A DNA stretch of 64,000 nt. It comes from Catenaria anguillulae PL171. Taxonomy: Eukaryota > Blastocladiomycota > Blastocladiomycetes > Blastocladiales > Catenariaceae. Position 1 is the stretch's first letter, and every line of letters starts with the position of its first letter. A program made the position numbers and the translations under genes. Below are positions 21,655 through 31,731 of the stretch, one piece after another. Location: positions 186,001 through 250,000 of the forward strand of contig MCFL01000005.1 in NCBI GenBank assembly GCA_002102555.1, given 5' to 3'. The notes beneath the pieces were generated by a model. It did no database searches. It saw nothing but the letters and a program-made list of their open reading frames with translations, and was not told the origin of the DNA.

Positions 21655-22813
21655 ATGTCTAACGAGCTCGAACCGATCCCCCTGGCATTTCCGTCCGTCA
21701 TGGACTGGCATGATTCCCACTCGCTGGTGATCACAACGCTGTCTGGTCCAAACTTCGACTCAACTCTACTGGCCTCGCTCCTCACCTCTGCACCGAGCGA
21801 CAAGGGCACCTTCCTACAGGTGCGACAAGGTGGCGAAGTCGCCACCGCCCTGCCGGACGAAGGCCTGGTCGTCGTCCTGCCAACCGCCAGGACTCTGGAA
21901 CTCGAGCTGGACCTTGCTCGGAACGCGATGGTCGTCACGGTCCCGGCCAAGGAAGTGCTCCAGTCACTGGTTGCCCGCCGCTATGCATCGGTCGCCAAGT
22001 CCTGCATCAATCCGCATTGATATGGTCTCCTCGTTCCGACTGCTCCGCCCGGCTTCTTTTGAACCCGTCACATTGGACTGCGTCCACCCCCGATTGACTT
22101 TCCCGCAAGTGCTCAATGCTTTCGCAGCCCTGGCCGGCCCAAAACATAAGCCCGACCTCCTCTCGGTCGTGACGGCGGCGACAGACGTGACCGTCGCCAC
22201 GTTTGCGAACGCTGTGGTAGCGTCTAGGTTTGTGTCCGGGCTCACACCCAAGACACTCGCCGCCAAACTCGGTCCGGCAGTGCACGTGCGCTTGAGCAAG
22301 GAACCGGAAGCCCTGCCAACGCCCCCTCCCCCCTCGGACCCTGTGGACATGGTCCGCCTTGCCCAACAACAACTGCGGGCTCGCCGCAACCACGCGCGCG
22401 CGGGCACCGCCGCCCCAGACCGGCAGCTGGCCGCCCCAGACCCGTACTGGCCGCTCCGGGACCGCAGCCAACTGCCCCGGACACGCCGTCCTCCGTCGGC
22501 CAACCAGGCCCGCAAGCGGGCGTGGGCGGACCTCGGACCCCGACCCCCTCCCGCTTTGGCCCCAGCTCCCGCTCAGGCCGCGCCGGCAGTCTCCGGTCTC
22601 TTCCCAATTCCCCTTACCTTCGACTTTGACAACGCGTCCGCGTCGAGCATGCGCACCGCTGCTCCGGGCGCGGGCACTGAGTACGCCGTGCCTGGCGCCC
22701 TTGCTCGAACTGGCGCGCTAAACACCGAGCAACCCCCTCCCCCTCAATTGTCTGTTCTTGTGAAATTTCGTGCTGAAGAATACATAGCCACAACGTTGCG
22801 TCGTGTGACCTAA
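21655..22813 (+). CDS. Hypothetical protein, Pro/Ala/Arg-rich C-terminal half
   Basis: Start ATG at 21655 (MSNELEPIPLAFPSVMD). A folded-looking N-terminal half (HSLVITTLSGPNFDSTLLASLL, ELELDLARNAMVVTVPAKEV) runs in one frame to about 22005. A one-base shift joins it to the second frame (MVSSFRLLRPASFEPVTLDCVH, VLNAFAALAGPKHKPDLLSVV, VASRFVSGLTPKTLAAKL), then a disordered PPPP, RRNHARAG, ARKRAWADLGPRPPPALAP tail. No catalytic motif, zinc knuckle or reverse-transcriptase signature is visible. It could be lineage-specific or the first ORF of a retroelement, but no second ORF follows. Confidence 0.35.
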
Positions 22814-22815
22814 CC

Positions 22816-23632
22816 CGTCCTTGCGTGCCTCGCGCTTTCCACAGCGAAAGCCACAACATGCCACACCCACGGCGTCCTGGCGAGCGCCTGCCCAGGATGA
22901 CCAACCACCGCCCTGCTTCAGTCGGCGGGGCATAATACCTCTTCCCTTGACACCCCACGTTCACACGCATGGATTCGCTCGCCCAAGTTTGTCACAGTGA
23001 GCACTCGCGGGTCTGGCGACGGCCGGATCCACACAGCAATCACGGGCCTAGCAAAGAAGTCAGGCTTATGGAAGACTCGCTCGCTTGTACGTTCTGCATA
23101 ACGGTGGTAGGCGAGTGTAGTTGCCCGGGTGGATGATGAGGCGGCTGCACTCAGGTGCCCGCCTCGGACCGCCGGCATGCCCTTGTTCTCACGTGCTACG
23201 ACCCAGCTGCCGAAAAAAAAGGAGCCAGCATTCATTTTACGCCCTCTGCAACGACCGGAACAACTCTGGGAATGACTGCACCGCCGCTCACCGTCTCGGC
23301 CTCATTGAGTTAGCTCCGGTCAGGTGCAAGTGCAAGTGCAAGTGCGAGTGAGTGAGTGAGTGAGTGAGTGAGTGAGTGAGTGAGTGAGTCACACAAGAAC
23401 ATCAGACAGCTGAAGATCATGAAGGGAAATACATCTCTCGTCGGGAATATGTTGGACGAGATGTAGTGATGTCGGATACGTCAACACTCCACGTACAGTC
23501 GACGGAAGCACTCGATGCAATTCCATTTCAGGCCATGTAATTTGCGCTGCCATCATCATACAGCATGAATCCAAGCTCAGCCAACCCGGGACGCCCACCT
23601 CGCCCTTCCACACGGCGTCCACGTCCACGACA
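22816..23632. other. Intergenic region upstream of ELG1
   Basis: About 800 bp with no convincing gene. It holds the tetranucleotide repeat noted separately. Confidence 0.4.
23323..23390. repeat. (GTGCAA)n followed by (GAGT)n microsatellite
   Basis: Three to four GTGCAA hexamers grade into eleven GAGT tetramers ending near 23389. The two arrays share GTG, suggesting one expanded from a mutated unit of the other. It lies about 240 bp upstream of the ELG1 start. Confidence 0.9.
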
Positions 23633-26600
23633 ATGCCCACGGCCACGGCCGGACGAGGGCCACGGCCCAAAGCGCTCCCGTTTGCCCTTGCACCGGCAGT
23701 TGCAGCCGTCGCTTGCGACCCGAACAATCAAGCATTTCATAATCACGAGCCGGCCGCTGCCGCTTTGCCTCCCGCTCAATTTGGTGCCGACACCAACCGC
23801 CCGACTGATCACGTCCAGTCATCGAGTCTTCCTTCGCCGCCGTCGTCTTCAGAGCCCGCACGAACCGCTTCTCCGCCGCCACAGCAGCAGCCAGCCTCAC
23901 TGCAATGCACTGCGCCAATGTCTCCTCCTCGGATCGCCGAGCCAGAAACACACCGCGCTCTGCCAGTTCACCCCTTCTTCCAACCAAGACGCAAACCCGA
24001 TCCTACACCTGCCAATGCGCCTCTCGCTCCGTCGACTACTTCTTCCAATGACATCGTCGACCTCACAACCGACCAATCCAGCCCAATCTCCCCACCTGCA
24101 CCAACACCGCCGCCGCCACCACCATCCAAACCCGTCCACCCATTCTTTTCGGGACGCCCAAGCACAGCACCTGCCCCCGAGCTGGAACCCACTCTGCGCC
24201 GATCCACCCGCCGGCGCAGGCCCACCCAATCTGCCGCCGACGATCCACCCGCCGACCCAACCGTCGCAATCCCGTCCTCATCTCTCTCTCCCAAACGCAA
24301 GCGCCCCCGCACCGCATCATCGTCCCAGCAGCGCAAACCAATGGCATCGGCAGCGCGCAAACCTGCCTCGGACGACGAGTTTGTGAGCGATGCAGGCGAT
24401 TCAGACGTGATTGTCGAGGCACATGCTGATCCAGAGGTATTGGAACAAGCAAGGATCCTGGCCATGATTCAGGCGCGGAAACGGTCGGATGAATTGATGC
24501 GCAAGTTTTACAAGCCGCCCGCAGGCGATGCTGCGTTAGGGGTCGGACAAGGTGCTGGCGGCGGGTTTTTCGCACCAAAGCAGCGCAAGCGTCAAGTCGA
24601 CGAGGTCGTTGTTGTTGATGCGGACGGCGACAGCGAGTTTCAAGTGATTGAGCGCCATGCGGGCGAGCAGCCACACGTGGACCAGTTCAATCATCCGATT
24701 CGCAAGCTGGCGAGCGGACCCAAGGTCAAGGAGGTTCCGGCGCCGTGGCCCTCGCGCGAGAACATGCACGTTGGCCGTGTATTGGCCAGCGAACCGAGAG
24801 TGTCGCGTCGACACACGATGACAGCACCCACATGCATATCCAAGATTGATCTCGCGCACATTCCTTCCTGGCTTCTCGCCGACTTTGGCCCACCACCACT
24901 TGCGCCTACCCTGACTGCCTCCTCTTTCTCACCGAACTCACCACACTCATCAACGCAAAACACATTACTTTGGACCGACAAGTACGCCCCATGCTCGATC
25001 CGCGACCTCTGTGGGTCTCACCTTCGACACGCTGGCCGCCAGATCCTGGCCTGGCTGCAAGAACAATTGTCCGCAAGCGGCTCCGAATGCGTCGGTGCTC
25101 CAAAACGCGTGCGCGATCGCGTCTTGGGAGGCAAGGGCAAGCGTGGGGATGCCGATATGGACGATTTTGTAGTCGAGGATAGTGACGTTGAAAGCGCGAT
25201 CGAGAGCGATGGCGACCAAGGCGATAATGAGCATGTCGATAGTATCGGCTCTGGGTCGGACCAAGACGAGGGCGACGACCACGTGTTTGATGAGCGCGAT
25301 CCATCGGATGATGACGACTTTATCGGCCCTTCTTCACGCCGTCGCCACACGCGCAACCCGCACGCTCCACGCCGCCCACCACACCCGGCGCACAAATCCA
25401 AGCCGCGGTACGGGCCCGGCGCGCTCGTGCTCAGTGGCCCCTCGGGCGCTGGCAAGTCGCGCTCTTGCACGCCCTGTGCGCACAACTCGCGCTGACGCTG
25501 TTTGAAGTGCACCCAGGCCACCGTCGCGCCGCCAGGGACATTGAGCAAATGCTTGGACAGGTTGCGGATACACACACGGTGCGTGCGCCTATTGGATCGG
25601 GCGGCGTGCTGGTGGTGGATGCGGCCAATGTGGTGTTTGAAGAGGACAGGAGCATGTGGCAGGGCGTGGCGAGTGTGGCCGTCAAGACGCGCAGGCCGCT
25701 CGTCATTGTCGTGGATGACGAGTGTGAGGACGAGGTGCATAGGGACTTGGTGCATATTGGGCTCAAGGTCAGGATTGAGCGGCCTGCGGTCGAGGCTGTG
25801 GTTAGGAGGGTTGCAGCAGTCCTGAAGCGGGAGCGGCCCAACGTTGAGTGGAGCGACAATGCAATCAAGAGGGTCGTCGCGGGTAGGGGAATCGGTGGGC
25901 AAGCGGATTTGAGGGCTGCGTTGATGCAGGTGCAATTCGAGTCGGCACGGCCGGTTGTACACGATGCCGACGAACAGAATTTCAACGGGGCATGTCTGAT
26001 GACTCAAGGCGGGGAGGCCTTACTGGATGGATTGGCGCAACAGCTGGACTTGCGCGCTGCATGCGATGTGCTCGAATCGGCCGTGGATCGTGCCATCCCG
26101 TACCGGAGCCAGCCCGAGTTGCCGCCCGCGACGCATCCGGATTCGTTGGCCGTGGATTTGGATACAACCTTGGTCGTGCCGTCGTGCATCATGTACCATC
26201 AAGCCGCCGTCGCAGTTGACAAGACGGTGGAATGGATTCAGCACTTGTTGCCGTCACGGGTTGCCAAGCATTCGCCAGACGTGCACTTTGCACCCGATCC
26301 ACCTGCACTCGTCAAGATTTTGCACGCATGGACCAGGTGCCAGCGCTCAGGTGCGCCAACCGTCACGCCAACGGGGATGCGCGTGGACCTTGTGCCTGCA
26401 ATCACGCATTTGGCAAGACTGGATTTGGTGTGCATGGACGAAGCGGACATGGCCATGGCGGCTGCGGCAAGTGGAGGCGCGCGGCGAACTCGGCGGCGCA
26501 TGTATAGGCCGGCTGTCCGACTTGAGGGCGTCAAGCGGGAGGAGCTTGAAGAGATTGTTGCCCACCGCTCAGTGTTTTGTATTGGCGAGGGCGAGCACGA

Positions 26601-26679
26601 GGCCGACCGGGGGCGGATTTGGAAGTTGGGTTGCTTGAGTAGGGTGGCATGGCATTCTTTACGTGTGAAAAGCAAATGA
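23633..26679 (+). CDS. ELG1: Elg1/ATAD5-like PCNA-unloading clamp loader subunit
   Basis: Start ATG at 23633 (MPTATAGRGPRP); a different-frame ATG at 23565 exists. The disordered N-terminus carries two VHPFF motifs (residues about 112-116 and 168-172) and IVDLT (141-145), a SUMO-interaction-type motif in the region where Elg1 proteins bind modified PCNA. Around residue 446 comes LLWTDKYAPCSIRDLCG, the entry to the AAA+ core, then a long acidic insertion, then the Walker A GPSGAGKS. One base is missing near 25460, inside GKS/ALLHALCAQL; downstream follow VFEEDRSMWQGV, RRPLVIVVDDE (sensor-1 type) and a helical C-terminal domain ending LRVKSK. Walker B is degenerate, as is usual in this family. 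Elg1-RFC unloads PCNA after replication. Confidence 0.8.
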
Positions 26680-26728
26680 AATTCTCGTGTACATTCCGAT
26701 TCTAAAGAGCGATGTGATGTTGGGAATA

Positions 26729-28030
26729 TCATTGCTGGGCCAGCTCGGCAACGCACTTGTTGCACTCGCAGTCAAACAGGTAGTACTCGCGCAACTGTGC
26801 CCTCCTCGTTTCCACATCAACCTCTTCCTCGTGGTCCTCGTCATCATTTTCCTCCTCATCCTCATGGTGATGGTGGTGGTGATGCGCCGAAGAGGAGGCA
26901 ACCACACCATCAGCATCCATAACAACCATCTCATCGTCCTCCTCCCCCTCGCCACACTCATCGCCGCACCCGCCAAAGTCCATGTAGCACAACGTGATCT
27001 CCTCTCCTGCTTCAATGTCCCTCGTCGCCTTGACGGCCAACCGATGGCTGCCATGAGCAAACTCGATCTGTGCGTTCGCATCGCATGCGTGATTGAGCAT
27101 GGCGTGCATGCGGTACAGCCCGGTGCCCTCGGCATGGGTAAAGTCCTCGGAATGCTCGGCAATCAAGTCGCGCAGCGTGTCCATCACCTCCAAAGCATGC
27201 GCGGCAAGATCCGGCTCCACGGCCGATGATGACGAGTCCTTGTCGTCGGCCACCTTGCGCAGTGCGCGCTCAAAGTGCTCGACGGCCGACGTGCCGATCC
27301 CTTGGCCGTTGAGGGCAACGATGGTGAAAGCCTTTTCAAACACCTGGGGTGTGCACTCGAACGCACCCTTGCTGAGCCCAGCAAATCGTTCCTGAAACAG
27401 GCCGGCAAATGTGGCGATGCGATCGGCAAACTGCTCGTCAAGAAACTTTGCAGCAATGGCCAGCGCCGAGTTTGCCTTGTCAGCCTTGAAGTGCGCCGTA
27501 AACACCTCATCGGATCCGGCAACACACATCATGGCGACCATCTTGAGCACGAGCGTGATGGTGGCAGTTTCGGGCGGGTAATGAAAACTTTTCCACTCGT
27601 CAATGATTTGCTGCTGCATGGCGACCTGGTGCGGCGTGCACACGCCCGGGCACAGCACTTGGTGGTACGCGTTCCAGGCATGTGTCTGGCACGCGTGCGA
27701 GCAGTACTGGGCGTCGCAAGTCGGGCAGGCGAGGCGTGTGATGGGAGGGAGCAGGTCGTTGGCGAGCGGCAGGTCGAGTTGGTCTTCGGACTCGAGGCCC
27801 GCGAGGCGCGCGGCTTGCTGCTTGGGCGACTCGAGGCACGTGAGGCAGTATTCGCAGGCGGGGAAATAGAGCGAGTTGTACAGGTATTGTGCAGAGACTT
27901 GCGGGTCCTCTTCAAAGAGGGTTTCGCCTGCGACAAACGAGCGGGTAGCGAGGACGCCGCGTTCCTTCTTGTCCGAGATCCATTGGACTTGGACGCCGTT
28001 CATGTTCATGGTGGTAGTCGGGATGGTCAT
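26729..28030 (-). CDS. SMYD5: SET and MYND domain protein, SMYD5-type
   Basis: Uninterrupted ORF. I prefer the ATG at 28030 (MTIPTTTMNMNG); an in-frame ATG at 28093 would add 21 residues. Order: N-terminal SET half (DKKERGVLATRSFVAGETLFEE), zinc-binding MYND-like region (CEYCLTCLE, CPTCDAQYCSHACQ, AYHQVLCPG), the SMYD5 landmark HYPPETATI, NGQGIGTS, then SET-C LNHACDANAQIEF, GEEITLCYMDF and post-SET-like FDCECNKC. An acidic/poly-His insertion (HHHHHHH then DEEEND) lies before the end. SMYD5 methylates histones and ribosomal proteins in animals; the substrate here is unknown. The stop lies 49 bp from the convergent ELG1 stop. Confidence 0.88.
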   Translation of the reverse strand: MTIPTTTMNMNGVQVQWISDKKERGVLATRSFVAGETLFEEDPQVSAQYLYNSLYFPACEYCLTCLESPKQQAARLAGLESEDQLDLPLANDLLPPITRLACPTCDAQYCSHACQTHAWNAYHQVLCPGVCTPHQVAMQQQIIDEWKSFHYPPETATITLVLKMVAMMCVAGSDEVFTAHFKADKANSALAIAAKFLDEQFADRIATFAGLFQERFAGLSKGAFECTPQVFEKAFTIVALNGQGIGTSAVEHFERALRKVADDKDSSSSAVEPDLAAHALEVMDTLRDLIAEHSEDFTHAEGTGLYRMHAMLNHACDANAQIEFAHGSHRLAVKATRDIEAGEEITLCYMDFGGCGDECGEGEEDDEMVVMDADGVVASSSAHHHHHHHEDEEENDDEDHEEEVDVETRRAQLREYYLFDCECNKCVAELAQQ

Positions 28031-28093
28031 AGTGGCTGTGCCGTGTTGTTTCGATTCGTGGGTGGCACGCATACATTTGTGGAAGTTGTGCAT

Positions 28094-29025
28094 GAAGCAT
28101 CATGGGTCGCGGATGTTCGTTGGTGTGGTCTGCCTATCGCCCAACTTGGCCACAGCCTCACGTGAGGTCGAGTGATGCGTTTCTACTTGTCGCTTGTTTG
28201 TCTCAAATCGTCACGCAAGCCGCGCACAGAAAAATCGATCAGTTGCCTTTTGCCCAGCAGCAAGCAACTACAGCACAGCCGGAGCATTGCCCCGCGCAAT
28301 CCAGTTCCTGGTGCCTTTACTGGCGCCTTGTGTGGCGCTCGGGGCGTCGCAGCCCTGATCCGTACCGCCGCCGCGGTATGCCACCCGTCCTGTCCGACTA
28401 CTCGACCCGTGCCCTGCTTAAAGCCGGCGTCCTCCATCTTGCTCCTGCCCGGTGCCCGCCGCCCAGTACGAAGTTATGATGCCGGGCACAGCAGCTTGTG
28501 TTTTTGCCTCTCCCATCATGTCAATCCGTCCTCATCCCCGCGTCTCACCCTGAACGCACATCTGGATCCACCCGATGTTCTCGCTTCCGTTCCCAGCCCC
28601 GTGCGCGGATCTGTCGGTTCATTCCTTCCAGGTAACAAGCCCGATATCTTGCTCGTGCGGCCTTCGTCGTCACCAGCCGCGCTCACCGCCGGGCTTCCAG
28701 ATTCCGCCGGACCCGGATGCCCTAGAACAATGCTGATGACTACGGAACGGATGCGCCATTACGCGGCCGCCAGGATTGGGCAAGCTCTAGACCGCTCATT
28801 TGATAAGGGGTGGCCTGGTGTTCTGACCCACTCGTTTTCGGGATTCGAAGTGAAGCACTCGGCGTCGTTGGCGGCCCAGCTTGCCAAGTCATAAACGATT
28901 GATATCGACAAGCGGGCAAGTTGGAGCAGCAGCAGCAGCAGAATTCAGGCCAGGTACATGATTACTTTTAACACAACATGTACTGTACAACGCTCTATTG
29001 CTGCTGTCTCACTTGCCACATACTG
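28094..29025. other. Weakly coding region upstream of SMYD5
   Basis: A 240-codon plus-strand ORF (28172-28894) has low coding bias and no recognisable domain; its last part (MLMTTERMRHYAAARIGQAL, KGWPGVLTHSFSGFE) looks more protein-like than the rest. A short AGC run lies near 28928. I do not call a gene with confidence. Confidence 0.3.
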
Positions 29026-29419
29026 CAATGTTTCAGGGATGCTCACTAGGCTGACGATGCCTGGGATTTCGACGGTTCCACCAATCATCAAGGCCAATCG
29101 GGCCTTTCCATCCGCACAAGAGGTCGACACCATCATTACCGCTGCTGTGAACAAATTTCAAGCTGATTCAGACGGACGTCGGACGTGTGTCGTGACTGAT
29201 TGCGACTTTTGGGGACCCGAAATCACAAGTCTTTCACTTGACTCGCCAGTTTTCCCATGGGCAGCGATTCAAAAGGTGTTGCGAGCCCCGTCGTCCGTCA
29301 CAAACAAGGCTCTCAAGCAGTGCTACGACCTGTCCACGGTTGCCGCGTTTCGCTGGTCTGTTGCTCTCTCCACGAGCACGAGGGTGGGTCGTTGCGTGAG
29401 AATGCAGCCAGTCGTGTGA
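29026..29419 (+). CDS. Hypothetical small protein
   Basis: An ORF of about 130 codons from the ATG at 29038 or an upstream in-frame start: LTMPGISTVPPIIKANRAFP, AQEVDTIITAAVNKFQADSD, CVVTDCDFWGPEITSLSL. Codon use is moderately biased, weaker than neighbours. No domain recognised and no homologue known to me; it may be a lineage-specific gene or a relic. Confidence 0.25.
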
Positions 29420-30039
29420 TTCATTTCTTAACCCATGCCCTCGATCAACTGCGATTTGTTGAGCCAGAACTTGCAAAGAACCCCAAGGCTCTCGTGAAAC
29501 TGCCAAGTTGCGATTGCCGATGGGTTTAGATTGGGGACAGGAATCGGCGGCAGCTGCCAGCTGGGGGTACGCAGAGAGAAGAGAATGGTTGCATCCGTAC
29601 CGAAAGTGGGACATGCGAAATGTCGCATGTATGGGAAACCCGATGCTTGAACTGTGCGCTTTGCGTTGGGTGAGGTGTTCGCTGGTGTGGGTGGAAGAGA
29701 GTGAATGTCGGAGGCATTGTCGATGGCTGACTGTCTGGTGATTGCAGACAGTATCGAAGGGTTTGAGCTTGGATGTATGCTGGCCGTGGAATGATTTCGA
29801 TCATCAATCGAAAGACAAATATCTCGACAACACCGCGAGCGAAGTCGCGGTCGTGCACAAACGCCGATTTGCACCAGCGAGCCGTCAAGGGGGAATCCAG
29901 GGGAAATCCATTGATATGGTATAGCACATTGTCATTCACGCTGCTGGACATGTCCTCAATCAAGACCTTTTTACCACCGCCGTCGACGCTGCTCGCCGAA
30001 GGAATTCACGCCTGGACCCAACCACCTCCCTCAACCCAC
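29420..30039. other. Intergenic region, no gene seen
   Basis: About 620 bp between the hypothetical ORF and the ZNHIT2 stop. Several short overlapping ORFs, none convincing. Confidence 0.4.
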
Positions 30040-31365
30040 TCACCTGCGCCTCTTCGGCTTCCCTTCCTTGCACTCGGCCTGCAACCTCGCAATGGCCAAC
30101 TTGATACACATCCGAGCTTGCTCTCTTCCCGAAGCAATCTCCTCCGCCCCGCTGGCCGTCATCCACGCAACAAACATGAGATAATACTCGCACTTTTTTG
30201 CCGTCAAATACGCTGCCCTGCGCTGCTTCTTGACGGCCGCCTGTGACGCGGGCGTCATTGCCACCGCCAGTTGAGCCTTTGCCGATGTGGCGACCAAATC
30301 AAACAATTGCACGAGCTCGTTCAATGCGCGCATCAAGTGAGTCGGCGTCAAAAGCAAATGAACAATGTCGCGCAGCAAGATGGGTAGGCGCGTGACGGCC
30401 ATAAAGTAGGCAGGGAGCCGGATGGCGGTTTCGACAGCGAGGTCAATGAAAGTGTCCACGTCTGGGTATGTGAAAGTGGCGAGTTCAGGCCGTGCGCTGA
30501 GGATGGTCGACAAGTCGCCGAGGATGGCGGCTGAGGCAAACGGGTCGGCAAATAGGTCGCCGTCCATGTACCGCAGGGTGGTGGCGTAGGCGAGAAGCAC
30601 ATCGGGGAGATTGAGTGCCAGAGACGGGTTGATGTGATGCGCAGGAGGAAGGGGCGGGATGGATTCAGGCAGGGGTGGGAGGGGCGTAGAGTCGGAGGCC
30701 ATTGTTGGTTGTGATGTTGACTCCGAGTCTGACAGATCGACAATAGTGGGTCTTGGGGCAGCGAGCCACCAGGGTGTCCAGAGCGGGATCACATCGATGA
30801 GCGAGGATGGCAGCTCGCCGCGAGAGACAATGTCGTCAAAGTTTTTGCGTTCAGCGGGCGTAAGGCGAGCAAGGATTTCATCGGGAGAAGCTGAATCTGT
30901 GCCAGTCACGGTGCGGCCGACAATGACAAAGGAACGAGTGAGCGAAGGAAATGATGTGAGGAAGGCAAAGCAGCGCACCTAATTCAAGACCCTGGAGCCT
31001 TGAAGCGACTGTGGTGGTTTCGACGTTAGGGAAGGTAACAAGAAAAAGCAATGAAAAAGAGGGACATGAGAACACGCACGATCGGGTTCATCCGAATGGT
31101 CGTCCTGGTCGGCTTGCAATTGATGGTAGGTCTTGGTCAAGATGGCATGGAGCTGCCTTGATTGGTCCGGGTCGGCCTTGCGGCCTTTGAGCGAGGCCAC
31201 GAGCGATTCGGCTTGGAAGAGCTCGACGCAGGAGGCATGGCTCTGCGACTTGTAGCAGGTGATGGAGCAGTAAGCGACGGCGCATCGCGGGCACTTGTAT
31301 TTTGCTTGCCTATCTCGGCTGCTGCAGCTGTGGGCATGGATAATGCGGGTTGAGCGGTATAACAT
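30040..31365 (-). CDS. ZNHIT2: ZNHIT2-like HIT zinc-finger protein
   Basis: Three exons are supported by frame: about 31080-31365, a 30-bp exon 30979-31008, and 30040-30896; introns of 71 and 82 bp. The HIT zinc finger reads KYKCPRCAVAYCSITCYKSQSHASC. Spliced, the linker gives EPDLASRLQGLELDSASPDE and then ILARLTPAERKNFDDIVSRGEL...LWTPWW, matching the conserved ZNHIT2 segment after the finger. The helical C-terminus ends KEGKPKRRR. In animals ZNHIT2 bridges R2TP/RUVBL to U5 snRNP assembly. The start is uncertain: the ATG at 31365 places only one short, atypical Cys-poor stretch before the finger, so the first Cys pair may sit in an unrecognised upstream exon. Confidence 0.75.
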
Positions 31366-31520
31366 GGCTGACAGTGAGACTCTGGGTGCTGACTGAGGGC
31401 AGGCAAGGCGATGATGGAAGAAGGCACGGTGGGACAGACAAAGCGACATGCAGCAATACATTTGGCAGCACTTTGGCATCTGCATCATGGCGGCGGAGGC
31501 ATTGCTCGAGGTCATTGTTT

Positions 31521-31548
31521 CTTGTCTTGTCTTGTCTTGTCTTGTCTT
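31521..31548. repeat. (TTGTC)5 microsatellite
   Basis: Five tandem CTTGT pentamers in the divergent interval between ZNHIT2 and the UIM/SAP gene. Confidence 0.85.
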
Positions 31549-31731
31549 TCGTCATTATCAATATACGATCAAAATGGGGTGCTACATAAAGTGTGAGAGT
31601 GAGTCACTGCGTCTTTTCTTGTTGCTGCCTGCACGGAAATGATCAGAAATCGGCCCTGACAAACACACCACTGGAGAAAAATCAGGGCCGCGAGCAGGTT
31701 TCCGACGTTGACCGTTGACTGTTGACCAGCG

